Source: Brevibacterium antiquum CNRZ 918 (GTDB lineage Bacteria > Actinomycetota > Actinomycetes > Actinomycetales > Brevibacteriaceae). Taken from it: DNA of 64,000 nt. A model generated the notes under the pieces. It made no database searches. It was not told the origin of the DNA and worked only from the letters and a program-made list of their open reading frames with translations. Below, piece after piece: positions 43,980 to 51,547 of the stretch. The position numbers and the translations under genes were made by a program. The DNA lies in assembly GCF_900169145.1 (NCBI RefSeq), contig NZ_FXZD01000005.1:186001-250000 (forward strand), in the 5' to 3' direction. The first letter of the stretch is position 1, and the number at the start of each line of letters is the position of its first letter.

Positions 43980-45029
43980 GTGGCTGGAGACGAGAAGAAC
44001 GAGACCGAAGACCTCCTGAGCAGACGGATGAGCTCAGGATCGGGTAGTGCTGCCGAAAAGCAGACGGAGCATCCTCTGGAGGCCGCGAACGACCCTTCGA
44101 CCGACACCGAGGCGTTCGACCCGATCCGGGAGCCGATCGCCAAGGACGAGCCAAAACCTTCAACCGGGCCGGTGCGCGTTGCGCCCGCTCACTCATCGAA
44201 TCACACCGAGACATCTCGGACCCGCGAGGTCCCGGCCAATTCCCGGACCGCGGTGATGAGCGAAGCGGACTGGGCCGCCGTGACTCAGGCCGCGACGTCG
44301 ACCGAGACCCGAGACCCCGATGTGCCCGAGCGGCGCCGCAGCGTCCTCGATGTCATCGGCACCATCTGGATCACGCTGGCGACGCCTTTCATTCTGCTGG
44401 CTCTGGCCGTACGGTTCGTGGCCTCGGGGGTGTTCCTCAAGTTCGAGTACTTCCGCCCCGGGTTTCCGGCTGACCAGTTCGGCTTCGGCAGCGCCGACCG
44501 CGAACATTACGGCACATACGTCATCGACTATCTGGCGAACCTCGACTCTCGGCGCTATCTCGCCGATGTGATCATGCCCAACGGCGAGCCCATCTTCATC
44601 TCCGAAGAGCTGGGTCACATGGCCGACGTCAAGGGCCTCATCTCGCTGCTGTACCTGATTGCGCTGATCGGCCTCATCGGTGCGGTCCTCTTCGGCCTCT
44701 ACATGTCACGCAGGCACGGCATGGGTTTCCACGTCGGACTGCGTTTGGGCGCCATCATCAGCATCATCGTCATGGCGGGCGCGGCTACGCTCGCGTTCCT
44801 CGGCTGGGACACCTTCTTCCGCGGGTTCCACAAGATCTTCTTCTCCGACGGGACCTGGGAGTTCTACGCCGACGATTCCCTCATCCGACTGTTCCCACCC
44901 CAGTTCTGGGTCGATGCGGGCATCGCCGGGGGCGGACTCTTCGTTCTCCTGGCCATCGTCTTCTTCTGGCTCAGCTTCGCCGGCCACAAGAAGCGCCGCG
45001 CACTGAAGAAGGCTCGGCGAGAAGCCTGA
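43980..45029 (+). CDS. TIGR01906-like (DUF1461) integral membrane protein
   Basis: About 349 residues. The first 125 or so are an acidic, Pro/Ser/Thr-rich, presumably cytoplasmic tail. The membrane part resembles TIGR01906 proteins: a helix at about 130-150, the extracytoplasmic GFGSADREHYGTYVIDYL and FISEELGHMADVK, then three further helices and a basic C-terminus. GTG 43980, with GACAAT 7 nt upstream, or TTG 43950 could start it; neither has a ribosome-binding site. Function of the family is unknown. The tail is long for the family and low in complexity. Confidence 0.75.
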   Translation: MAGDEKNETEDLLSRRMSSGSGSAAEKQTEHPLEAANDPSTDTEAFDPIREPIAKDEPKPSTGPVRVAPAHSSNHTETSRTREVPANSRTAVMSEADWAAVTQAATSTETRDPDVPERRRSVLDVIGTIWITLATPFILLALAVRFVASGVFLKFEYFRPGFPADQFGFGSADREHYGTYVIDYLANLDSRRYLADVIMPNGEPIFISEELGHMADVKGLISLLYLIALIGLIGAVLFGLYMSRRHGMGFHVGLRLGAIISIIVMAGAATLAFLGWDTFFRGFHKIFFSDGTWEFYADDSLIRLFPPQFWVDAGIAGGGLFVLLAIVFFWLSFAGHKKRRALKKARREA

Positions 45030-45142
45030 GCACGGCGGGCGTCGCGCCCCAGTGAACTCTGCGGACTCTGTCCGCTCCACGATTGTCGGCCGGGTGGTCT
45101 TTCCCCTTCCACCCGGCTGCAGCATATTCACCCCCGCAGCTG

Positions 45143-45189
45143 GCTCACCGGCCGTCGGGCCAGCTCACCGACCGTCGGGCCAGCTCACC
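45143..45189. repeat. 20-bp tandem repeat downstream of ppk2
   Basis: Two 20-bp copies starting GCTCACCG and ending CGTCGGGCCA differ at one base, followed by the first 7 bases of a third. They lie between the convergent TIGR01906-like and PPK2 genes. On the PPK2 strand they follow a short palindrome overlapping the stop codon (CGTCGAC...GTCGACG). Confidence 0.65.
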
Positions 45190-45202
45190 CGTCGACGGCT
45201 GC

Positions 45203-46105
45203 TCAGTCGTCGACGGCGTCGCGTCCGCGGCGGACGATGATCGGGTCGGGTTCGTAGACGATCGAGGCGTCCTTGTCCTCGTAGTCGAACTGGTTGAGGA
45301 AGTAGCGCAGCGCATTGAGCCGTGCCCGCTTCTTGTCATTGCTCTTGATGGTGATCCACGGAGCGTGATCGGTGTCCGTGCGCCGAAACATCTCTTCCTT
45401 CGCCGCTGTGTAGTCGTCCCAGCGATCCAGGGATTCGAGGTCCATGGGAGAGAGCTTCCACTGTCGCACCGGGTCGATCTGGCGGATCGCGAAACGGGTT
45501 CGCTGTTCCCGCTGGGTCACGGAGAACCAGAACTTGGTGACGTGGATATCGGAGTCGATGAGCATCTTCTCGAACAGCGGGGCCTGTTCCATGAACGTCT
45601 CGTACTCGTCGTCGGTGCAGAAGTTCATGACGCGCTCGACGTTGGCCCGGTTGTACCAGGACCGGTCGAACATGACGAACTCACCGCTGGTGGGCAGGTG
45701 ACTGATATAGCGCTGGAAGTACCATTGCCCCGCCTCCTTGTCCGAGGGCTTATTCAGTGCCACGACGCGTGCCGCACGCGGATTGAGATGCTCGGTGAAG
45801 CGTTTGATCGTCCCACCCTTGCCAGCAGCGTCACGGCCTTCGAATACGATGACATGCTTACGGTCGGTGTCTTGCCCCCAGTACTGGAACTTCAGCAGCT
45901 CCACCTGCAGCTGGTACTTCTCGAGCTCGTATTCTTCCCGGTCCATGAGCTCCGGGTACGGGTAGCCTTCGCGCCAGGTCTCTACCGCACACCCCATCGG
46001 ATCGATGAGGTGCGGGTCCGCGGTGTGCGAGTCCTCGACCGTGTAGCCTTCGACTCGAAGTTTGTCGATGTATTCGCGCAGATTCTCATTGAGCAGGTTG
46101 TTCAC
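45203..46105 (-). CDS. ppk2: Polyphosphate kinase 2
   Basis: A 300-residue PPK2 with Walker A FEGRDAAGKGGT at about residues 89-100, the lid RAARVVALNKPSDKEAGQWYFQRY, and the Walker B-like MFDRSWYNRANVERVM. It transfers phosphate between polyphosphate and nucleoside di- or monophosphates. The single-domain length fits class I or III, and its preference (ADP, GDP or AMP) cannot be fixed by eye. The start is GTG 46105 with AAGGAGC upstream. An exopolyphosphatase gene occurs at 51.5-52.5 kb in the same window. Confidence 0.92.
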   Translation of the reverse strand: MNNLLNENLREYIDKLRVEGYTVEDSHTADPHLIDPMGCAVETWREGYPYPELMDREEYELEKYQLQVELLKFQYWGQDTDRKHVIVFEGRDAAGKGGTIKRFTEHLNPRAARVVALNKPSDKEAGQWYFQRYISHLPTSGEFVMFDRSWYNRANVERVMNFCTDDEYETFMEQAPLFEKMLIDSDIHVTKFWFSVTQREQRTRFAIRQIDPVRQWKLSPMDLESLDRWDDYTAAKEEMFRRTDTDHAPWITIKSNDKKRARLNALRYFLNQFDYEDKDASIVYEPDPIIVRRGRDAVDD

Positions 46106-46209
46106 GGGCGCTCCTTCACATCGACAGCATCGGTCTTCTTCAGCGGCTTGGCCTCGTCATGTCGGGGTCGTCACCAGTCCTCAGGCACAGTACTGAGCAA
46201 AGATGAACA

Positions 46210-47466
46210 TCAGGTTATCCGATCGATGTCGTGTTTCGGGATGATTCCAAGGCTGAGCAGGGGTGCCGCCGCGACGAAGGCGAATGACAGCGGGTAGCCG
46301 AACACGGTGATCAGCGCTCCGAATCCCGGCCCTAAAATTGCGGACATGGCGAACTGGCCGGTGTTCTGAGTTCCCATCGCCTTGCCGGACCATCGGGGCC
46401 CCGCCGCCTCTGCGACCGAGGCGAAGGCAAGTCCGTTGTCAGCAACCGAGACCGCAGAGGCCAGGATGAACACCACAGACGCGGTGATCGGCTTCGGGCT
46501 CAATGAGAGCAGCGCAATCGCCGCGACGAAGACCACTGCAGCGATCGCGACGACCCGCAGCAGCCCCACCCGGGAACCGAGTCGATCGGAGAGCCCACCG
46601 ACGACCATTCGACCGAGAGCTCCCACGATCTGAGAGGCGGCGACGATGCCGCCAGCGATTCCAGCGCTGATGTGCTGATTCGCGATGAGCCAGATGAGAC
46701 CGTAGGTGGCGAACGCGAACTGGGGGATGACGAGCAGCGCGGAGACACCATGGATTCGCCACAAGAAGGAATCCATCCGGTACGGATTCGTCATCTTCGC
46801 TGGTTCCCCCCGAAGTTCCGGCTCAGGGGCGGGTGCCAGTCGTGCATCGTCCGCAGAGGTTCGTGCGACGGCGGCCTCCACCCCCGCACCGGGAGGGTTC
46901 CGAACGAAGGCAAAGCACACGACGGTCATGGCACCGGTCAGGACAACGACGAACCAGAGGTAGGCGGTGAGTCCGTGGGCCGCGGCGATGGGCGGAATTG
47001 CCAATGCGGCCACACTGGTGCCCAAGGGCGGAGACATCTGTCGGATTCCCATGGCGAGCCCGCGGCGATGCCGGGGGAACCAGCCCATGACGACGCGACC
47101 GCTGGCAGAGTTCACCGAGGCGGCCGCAGCACCGGATGCGGCGATGCCGATGACGGTCCACACCGGTGAATCGACAACGAGCACTGCCAGCGCGCACGCC
47201 ACCGCCGTCAGACCGATGCCAAGGGTCATCGCCAGTCGTTCGCCGAACCTGTCGGCGAAAGCGCCCCAGGCGATGAGTGTCACGATGAGGCCGAAGCTGG
47301 GGGCCGCGGCCACGGTGCCGGCCTGGGCGAGCGTGTAGTCGAGTTCCGTGTGCATATACGGAATGAGGAAGGCCGGCCCGGTAATCGCGACAGTGGCCGC
47401 CATCTGTGACAGCACTCCGATGACGAGGATCACCCAGGCCTGTCTGCTGGGCGGATTCACTGTCAT
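46210..47466 (-). CDS. MFS transporter
   Basis: A 418-residue, 12-helix major facilitator. The loop 2-3 motif appears as WGAFADRFGERLAMTLG and is well conserved. PRHRRGLAMGIRQMSPPLG, between helices 4 and 5, resembles cyanate/nitrate-type carriers (CynX/NNP-like). The cytoplasmic central loop is long and acidic. The start is ATG 47466, with TAGTCT 7 nt upstream and no ribosome-binding site; the frame start at 47607 would overrun a repeat and the promoter. Substrate unknown. Confidence 0.85.
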   Translation of the reverse strand: MTVNPPSRQAWVILVIGVLSQMAATVAITGPAFLIPYMHTELDYTLAQAGTVAAAPSFGLIVTLIAWGAFADRFGERLAMTLGIGLTAVACALAVLVVDSPVWTVIGIAASGAAAASVNSASGRVVMGWFPRHRRGLAMGIRQMSPPLGTSVAALAIPPIAAAHGLTAYLWFVVVLTGAMTVVCFAFVRNPPGAGVEAAVARTSADDARLAPAPEPELRGEPAKMTNPYRMDSFLWRIHGVSALLVIPQFAFATYGLIWLIANQHISAGIAGGIVAASQIVGALGRMVVGGLSDRLGSRVGLLRVVAIAAVVFVAAIALLSLSPKPITASVVFILASAVSVADNGLAFASVAEAAGPRWSGKAMGTQNTGQFAMSAILGPGFGALITVFGYPLSFAFVAAAPLLSLGIIPKHDIDRIT

Positions 47467-47473
47467 GTGTTTG

Positions 47474-47479
47474 AGACTA
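47474..47479 (-). promoter_or_regulatory. -10 box TAGTCT, leaderless start of the MFS gene
   Basis: TAGTCT, the same hexamer as before the NERD helicase gene, ends 7 nt before ATG 47466. Confidence 0.5.
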
Positions 47480-47503
47480 GCCGTCTCACGTACGGCTCGG
47501 TGT

Positions 47504-47557
47504 CGTGTCTCAGATCGCGGCGGACGCCGCACTGCCGTGTCTCGGATCGCGGCAGAC
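47504..47557. repeat. 22-bp direct repeat, period 32, upstream of the tRNA
   Basis: The 22-bp unit beginning CGTGTCTC and containing GATCGCGGC occurs at 47504-47525 and 47536-47557 with two mismatches. It lies between the MFS promoter and the tRNA, so it could serve either. TACGCT or TATAAA near 47563-47573 may be the tRNA's -10. Confidence 0.55.
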
Positions 47558-47609
47558 CTCGCTACGCTATAAAGTGAGTGCTGGCGTTGCGATTGCAGTG
47601 CACGCACAT

Positions 47610-47683
47610 CCCCCTATAGCCCAATCGGCAGAGGCAGTCGACTTAAAATCGATCAAGTGTGGGTTCGAGTCCCACTGGGGGGA
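47610..47683 (+). tRNA. tRNA with anticodon UAA (Leu by codon), short variable loop
   Basis: A 74-nt cloverleaf. The acceptor CCCCCTA pairs with TGGGGGG. The D stem is GCC/GGC. The anticodon stem GTCGA/TCGAT encloses the loop CTTAAAA, giving anticodon TAA at 47644-47646. The T arm GTGGG/CCCAC has loop TTCGAGT, and the discriminator is A. CCA is not encoded. The variable loop is only 5 nt (CAAGT), so this is a class I tRNA, whereas bacterial leucine tRNAs are normally class II with a long arm. It therefore decodes UUA on paper, but charging is uncertain. A T-run follows. Confidence 0.85.
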
Positions 47684-47783
47684 CATTTTTCTGCCCGCCA
47701 CTCTCTTCATCCCTGCGCACAATCTGATCATTCGCCGAAGGCAAGCACAGGAGATTCACCATCATGGCCGCGACCTAGCCGAC

Positions 47784-47918
47784 TCGTCGTCCTCGGCGGA
47801 AGTCTTCGTCTACCCTGGCGACCAGCATCTCTTCACCGACTCAGCTCTGGATTCTTTCGACGCGGTCGCGAGTGCGCTGCTGCCGAAACGGGCTCGTGGG
47901 TTCCTCGCCGCCTTCTGA
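47784..47918 (+). pseudogene. 3' remnant of a dienelactone hydrolase family gene
   Basis: The plus frame ending at TGA 47918 reads AEVFVYPGDQHLFTD followed by SALDSFDAVASALLPKR. This matches the C-terminus of dienelactone hydrolases, including the catalytic histidine in the GxxH context. Only about 44 residues remain, and no nucleophile or acidic residue region is found upstream, where the tRNA lies instead. The 5' part was evidently lost, perhaps through recombination at the tRNA. The remaining bases to 47989 hold nothing I recognise. Confidence 0.6.
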
Positions 47919-47989
47919 GCGTCGCACACACGGAACGTAGGAACGCGGGGAGGTTCGCATCCGGCCGTTCGCCCAGGCAAGATGGTGAC

Positions 47990-48451
47990 ATGACGAATGT
48001 TCTGCTCACCCCGCAGGGTCCGCCTCTGTCAGTCGGCGGTGTGGAAGATCCCAGCGTCGCCACCACACCGGGACCTGCCGTTCTCTTCGCGACTCCAGCG
48101 ACTTCGGGAGATGTCGGCCGAGACTCAGCACCTGAGACGCCGGAGGCAGAAAGCACCGTGGCTACTGCGTCCAACCGCCCTCTGGCTTACCGCGAAGCAG
48201 GTGCCGATTGGCACCAGCTCGGCTATGAGGCAGTCGATCACTGGGAGGGCCTCTCCCCCGAATTGCGTCAGCGACTGATCGCCGACAGGACGGCGCAGCT
48301 CAGCCGTGAGGAGTACTCGACCACCACCGATGGCGCGAGTGCGTCGATGATCACGAGCAACTGGACCTACTTCGGTTCGCCTCGCATGTACCGCGTCGCG
48401 GGTGAGCTGCGCGAACTCGCCGAGGTGCTCGCGGAGATCACCAGTGATTGA
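47990..48451 (+). CDS. Hypothetical protein, unstructured N-terminus
   Basis: A 153-residue protein. The first 65 residues are Pro/Ala/Thr-rich and probably disordered. The rest is a compact polar domain (AGADWHQLGYEAVDHWEGL...YFGSPRMYRVAGELRELAEVLAEI). No family is recognised and there are no membrane helices. ATG 47990 has CAAGAT 6 nt upstream, a weak leaderless -10, and no ribosome-binding site. The longer frame passing through the tRNA is spurious. Confidence 0.6.
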   Translation: MTNVLLTPQGPPLSVGGVEDPSVATTPGPAVLFATPATSGDVGRDSAPETPEAESTVATASNRPLAYREAGADWHQLGYEAVDHWEGLSPELRQRLIADRTAQLSREEYSTTTDGASASMITSNWTYFGSPRMYRVAGELRELAEVLAEITSD

Positions 48452-48797
48452 CGCCTGAGTCCAGTCCCCGTTCCCGGCTGTCGACTCGATGGCATCGTTG
48501 ACGGCATTGCGGAGCTCGTCGTCTCCCTGGGCAGGTCAGTTCCACAGTGGTCTTCGGAAAACGGCGAACCACCATCGAAATACGCGCGTCGGCCGGACGG
48601 TCTGGGCGCAGTCCACTCGCGGAGGAAGCTGGGCTCGAACCTCAGATTCTCCGGGCCGATCCCCCAGACCTTCTGAGCCCACCTCGCAAGGAAAGACAAG
48701 AACGCCGGGAGTGCAGCAGTTGCACTCCCGGCGTTCTTCAGACCTCATCAAGGTTCACATCACGATGACGACCAGATGCGAATCCTGTACTCAGGTC
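48452..48797. other. Convergent intergenic region with a strong palindrome
   Basis: No gene is supported in these 346 bp. The short frames here look like non-coding translation. The only structure is the inverted repeat at 48698-48738. Confidence 0.5.
48698..48738. terminator. Bidirectional-type terminator after ndh
   Basis: A perfect 18-bp stem, AAGAACGCCGGGAGTGCA and its complement, surrounds a 5-nt loop (GCAGT). On the minus strand the stem ends in CTT, and the trailing sequence GTCTTTCCTT is moderately T-rich. It lies 60 bp past the ndh stop. The A/T-ended, GC-centred symmetry lets it act in both directions. Confidence 0.75.
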
Positions 48798-50171
48798 TCA
48801 GGCTTTAGCGGCTTCCTTCTTGGGAGCCGGCTTTGAGTTGGCTGCCTCGACGAAGTTCCTCCGAGGAACATCGAGATCGGCCAACGGCATCGCGTCGCGG
48901 CCGACGATTGCGTTGAGGATCCAGTTGCCGAAGACCTTGACCTTGCGGTCCATCGTCGGGATCGCGTAGCCGTGGTAGGCACGGTGCATCAGCCAAGCGA
49001 GGACGCCACGGGCTTCGAAGTCGCCCATCTGCGAAACGCCCTTGTACAGGCCGAGGCCGGCCACGGAGCCGATGGTCTTGTGGAAGTACTGTTTGAACTC
49101 GGTCTCTCCGCGCAGCGCGGCGAGAACGTTGGCAGCCAGCACTGGCGCCTGGCGCACGGCGTGCTGAGCGTTGGGCACGCAGTAGCCACCCACGCCGCCA
49201 CCGGAGAGATCAGGCACAGCAGCGTTGTCACCGGCAGCCCATGCGCCTTCGACCACACCGTTGTCGCCCTCGATGCGCAGATCGGCGCGCACGGTCACAC
49301 GACCGCGCTCATCGAGCGGAAGGTCTGAGTCGACGAGGATCGGGTTGGCTTTGACGCCAGCCGACCACACGATGGTGTCGGCGTCGAATTCTTCGCCGCT
49401 GGAGAGCTTGACGTGCTTGTCGGTGCAGTCCTGGAGGAAGGTCTCGAGGTACACGTCGATGCCGCGTTCGCGCATGTGCTCGACGACCCAGCGAGCCTGA
49501 GCTTCGCCGACTTCGGGCATGACACGGTCGAGTGCTTCGACGAGAACGAAGCGGACATCGGCTTCGGTCAGCGTCTCGTACTGAGCCACCGCGGACCGGA
49601 CGACGTCTTCGAGCTCGGCAAGGAGTTCGATGCCGGCGAATCCGCCACCGACGAAGACGAAGGTCAGCGCCTTGCGACGCTCGTCATCGTCTTCCATCAG
49701 CGAGGCATCGGCCAAGCGGCTGAGGAGGTGATCGCGCAGTGCGACGGCTTCCTCGATGCGCTTGAGCCCAATGGCGTTCTCCTTGAGACCGGGGATCGGC
49801 AGGGCACGTGCCACCGAACCGGCAGCCATGATGATGTGGTCGTAGTCGAGCTCGAACGCTTCATCGTTCTCCGGCTCGACGGTGACGAACTTATCGCCGT
49901 GGTTGATCGAGGTGACCTTCGCGGTGATGACCTCAGCACCGGAGAGGTTGCGACGCAGCGGCACGACGGCGTGACGCGGTTCGATGGACCCGGCTGCCAC
50001 CTCGGGGAGGAACGGCAGGTAGGTCATGTAGGGGTTGGGATCGACCACGGTCACTGTGGCTTCGCCACGACCGAGGTTCTTCAACAGATTCTGAGCGGTA
50101 ACGAGACCAAGGTAGCCGCCACCAACGACGAGGATTCGAGGACGCAATTTTGAGTTTCTGATGAGTGCCAT
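48798..50171 (-). CDS. ndh: Type II NADH dehydrogenase (NDH-2)
   Basis: A 457-residue non-proton-pumping NADH:quinone oxidoreductase, membrane-associated. FAD loop VVGGGYLGLVTAQNL is at the N-terminus and NADH loop FVFVGGGFAGIELLAEL is mid-protein. The second FAD motif is WAAGDNAAVP, and AQHAVRQAPVLAANV is typical of the quinone-site helix. A C-terminal amphipathic region anchors it. ATG 50171 lies 6 nt after TAAGAT, so the mRNA is likely leaderless. A Rex-like palindrome overlaps the promoter, which would tie expression to the NADH/NAD ratio. A strong terminator follows. Confidence 0.9.
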   Translation of the reverse strand: MALIRNSKLRPRILVVGGGYLGLVTAQNLLKNLGRGEATVTVVDPNPYMTYLPFLPEVAAGSIEPRHAVVPLRRNLSGAEVITAKVTSINHGDKFVTVEPENDEAFELDYDHIIMAAGSVARALPIPGLKENAIGLKRIEEAVALRDHLLSRLADASLMEDDDERRKALTFVFVGGGFAGIELLAELEDVVRSAVAQYETLTEADVRFVLVEALDRVMPEVGEAQARWVVEHMRERGIDVYLETFLQDCTDKHVKLSSGEEFDADTIVWSAGVKANPILVDSDLPLDERGRVTVRADLRIEGDNGVVEGAWAAGDNAAVPDLSGGGVGGYCVPNAQHAVRQAPVLAANVLAALRGETEFKQYFHKTIGSVAGLGLYKGVSQMGDFEARGVLAWLMHRAYHGYAIPTMDRKVKVFGNWILNAIVGRDAMPLADLDVPRRNFVEAANSKPAPKKEAAKA

Positions 50172-50177
50172 AGTCCC

Positions 50178-50183
50178 ATCTTA
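50178..50183 (-). promoter_or_regulatory. -10 box TAAGAT, leaderless start of ndh
   Basis: TAAGAT fits TANNNT and ends exactly 6 nt before ATG 50171; it is the same hexamer as at prfC. Confidence 0.5.
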
Positions 50184-50188
50184 GGCCC

Positions 50189-50206
50189 TTGTGAAAACTT
50201 TCACGA
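50189..50206. promoter_or_regulatory. Rex-like redox operator upstream of ndh
   Basis: TTGTGAAAACTTTCACGA matches the Rex consensus TTGTGAA-N4-TTCACAA at 13 of 14 defined positions. It starts 5 bp upstream of the -10 box and covers the spacer and -35 zone, so bound Rex would block RNA polymerase. Rex is known to repress ndh in other Gram-positives. The rex gene itself is not in the window. Confidence 0.65.
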
Positions 50207-50251
50207 ATTGCATCTCGACGCTCCAGATCAGAGGTTCAGCGCTGGCTTCGT

Positions 50252-51547
50252 TCACCGGCGGCGCCGGATGAAAACCACTGCGGAGAGCACGAAGAGGATC
50301 ACCGCGATGAGGCCTCCGACACCCAGCACCGAGAAGCCCAACTTGGGTATCGACTGCGATGAGACAACGTCCTTGGGCGCGACCGCTTTCGGGTTGTCGT
50401 CCTGCGCTGGGGTCGCATTCTCAGTCTCAGCCGGGTCGGACTTCGCCCGCCTGTGCATCTCCACCCAATCGGCGAGAGCCTCGGCTGCGCTGGGCACCGT
50501 CTTCGGAACGTCCGACTTCATCGCGGCTTTCGGATCGAGGCGACCCCAACCGACGATCGGATCCGGCTTATCCTTTTTGGTCTGCCCCTTGTGTCCGGGG
50601 ACGGGCTTGGCCGTCGAGGTCAGTTTGGCGGTGACCTCGTCGGCGCTGAGGTCGGGGTCGTCAGCCCGGATCAGCGCTGCCACTCCGGAGACGATGGGTG
50701 AGGCGAACGAACATCCTTGCCCCTCTGCGTAGCCGCCTGAGTAGTAAGGGATCGGAATGTCTGCCGCCGGCCCCATGAGATCCACAGCTGTTCCAGGAGC
50801 GGTCGACTCGGACTGAACACGGTCGTTCTTGCCCAGTCCGCCGACGCCGATGACTCCGGGCACCGTCGATGGTGACCACGCCTGAGTCGCCCCCTGAGAG
50901 GCGTTGCCGACACAGGCGACGATGACAACGTCCTTCTCATAGGCGTAGGCGAAGGATTCGTCCCAGCTGGCGGGCCAGGCAGGATCGTCCCAGCCCAGCG
51001 ACATGTTGATGACCTTGGCTCCGGAATCCACGGCCCATCGGATAGCTTTGTCGGCCTGCTCGCGAGTGGAGCCTGATTCCTTCGGGCGGTCGGGCCCCAA
51101 CCACATCGAGGCAGACAGGATATCGACGTCGGGGGCGACTCCCGTCGGCCCGGCTCCCTTGCCCTGTCCGGCGATGACGCCGGCTACGGCTGTGCCGTGG
51201 TGGATCGTGGTCTTGCCGCCGATCGGCGTTTTGCCGTCTTTGTCGAGTCCGCTGAAGTCCTTGGACTTGCTCACCACGCCGCGAAGGTCTTCGTGCTTGG
51301 CGTTGACCCCGGAATCGATGACAGCGACCTTCACCCCTTTGCCTGTGGACTTCTTCCACAGATCGTCGATGCCGTAGTCCTTGATGAACCACTGACCCGG
51401 GCCAGGCTCCGGCGCGGCCATGGCAGGTTGAGTCGTGCCCATGACCAGTCCCAGCACAAGGGATCCGATGACGGCGAATTTCGCGGTGCGCTGTCCAGCA
51501 CGTGGACGTTTGGATGCTGTCGGTGTCCGCGCAGCGGCGGGCCTCAC
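50252..51547 (-). CDS. Mycosin-like S8 serine protease, membrane-anchored
   Basis: A 431-residue subtilase. A signal peptide covers about residues 21-45 (VIGSLVLGLVMG...AMAAP). The catalytic triad is Asp78 (VAVIDSGV), His117 (HHGTAVAGVIA) and Ser280, with oxyanion Asn215 (VGNAS). The serine motif is GCSFASP in place of the usual GTSxASP. After a Pro/Ala-rich linker, a C-terminal helix (GVGGLIAVILFVLSAVVF) and RRRR anchor it to the membrane, the domain layout of type VII secretion mycosins. No other ESX genes are nearby. It overlaps ppx by 4 bp (GTGA). Confidence 0.87.
   Translation of the reverse strand: MRPAAARTPTASKRPRAGQRTAKFAVIGSLVLGLVMGTTQPAMAAPEPGPGQWFIKDYGIDDLWKKSTGKGVKVAVIDSGVNAKHEDLRGVVSKSKDFSGLDKDGKTPIGGKTTIHHGTAVAGVIAGQGKGAGPTGVAPDVDILSASMWLGPDRPKESGSTREQADKAIRWAVDSGAKVINMSLGWDDPAWPASWDESFAYAYEKDVVIVACVGNASQGATQAWSPSTVPGVIGVGGLGKNDRVQSESTAPGTAVDLMGPAADIPIPYYSGGYAEGQGCSFASPIVSGVAALIRADDPDLSADEVTAKLTSTAKPVPGHKGQTKKDKPDPIVGWGRLDPKAAMKSDVPKTVPSAAEALADWVEMHRRAKSDPAETENATPAQDDNPKAVAPKDVVSSQSIPKLGFSVLGVGGLIAVILFVLSAVVFIRRRR

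Noticed and set aside
48560..48690. Possible tRNA 3' fragment (sequence resembling a T loop on the minus strand)
   Set aside because: The flanking bases do not form a 5-bp T stem, and no acceptor or anticodon arm is present.
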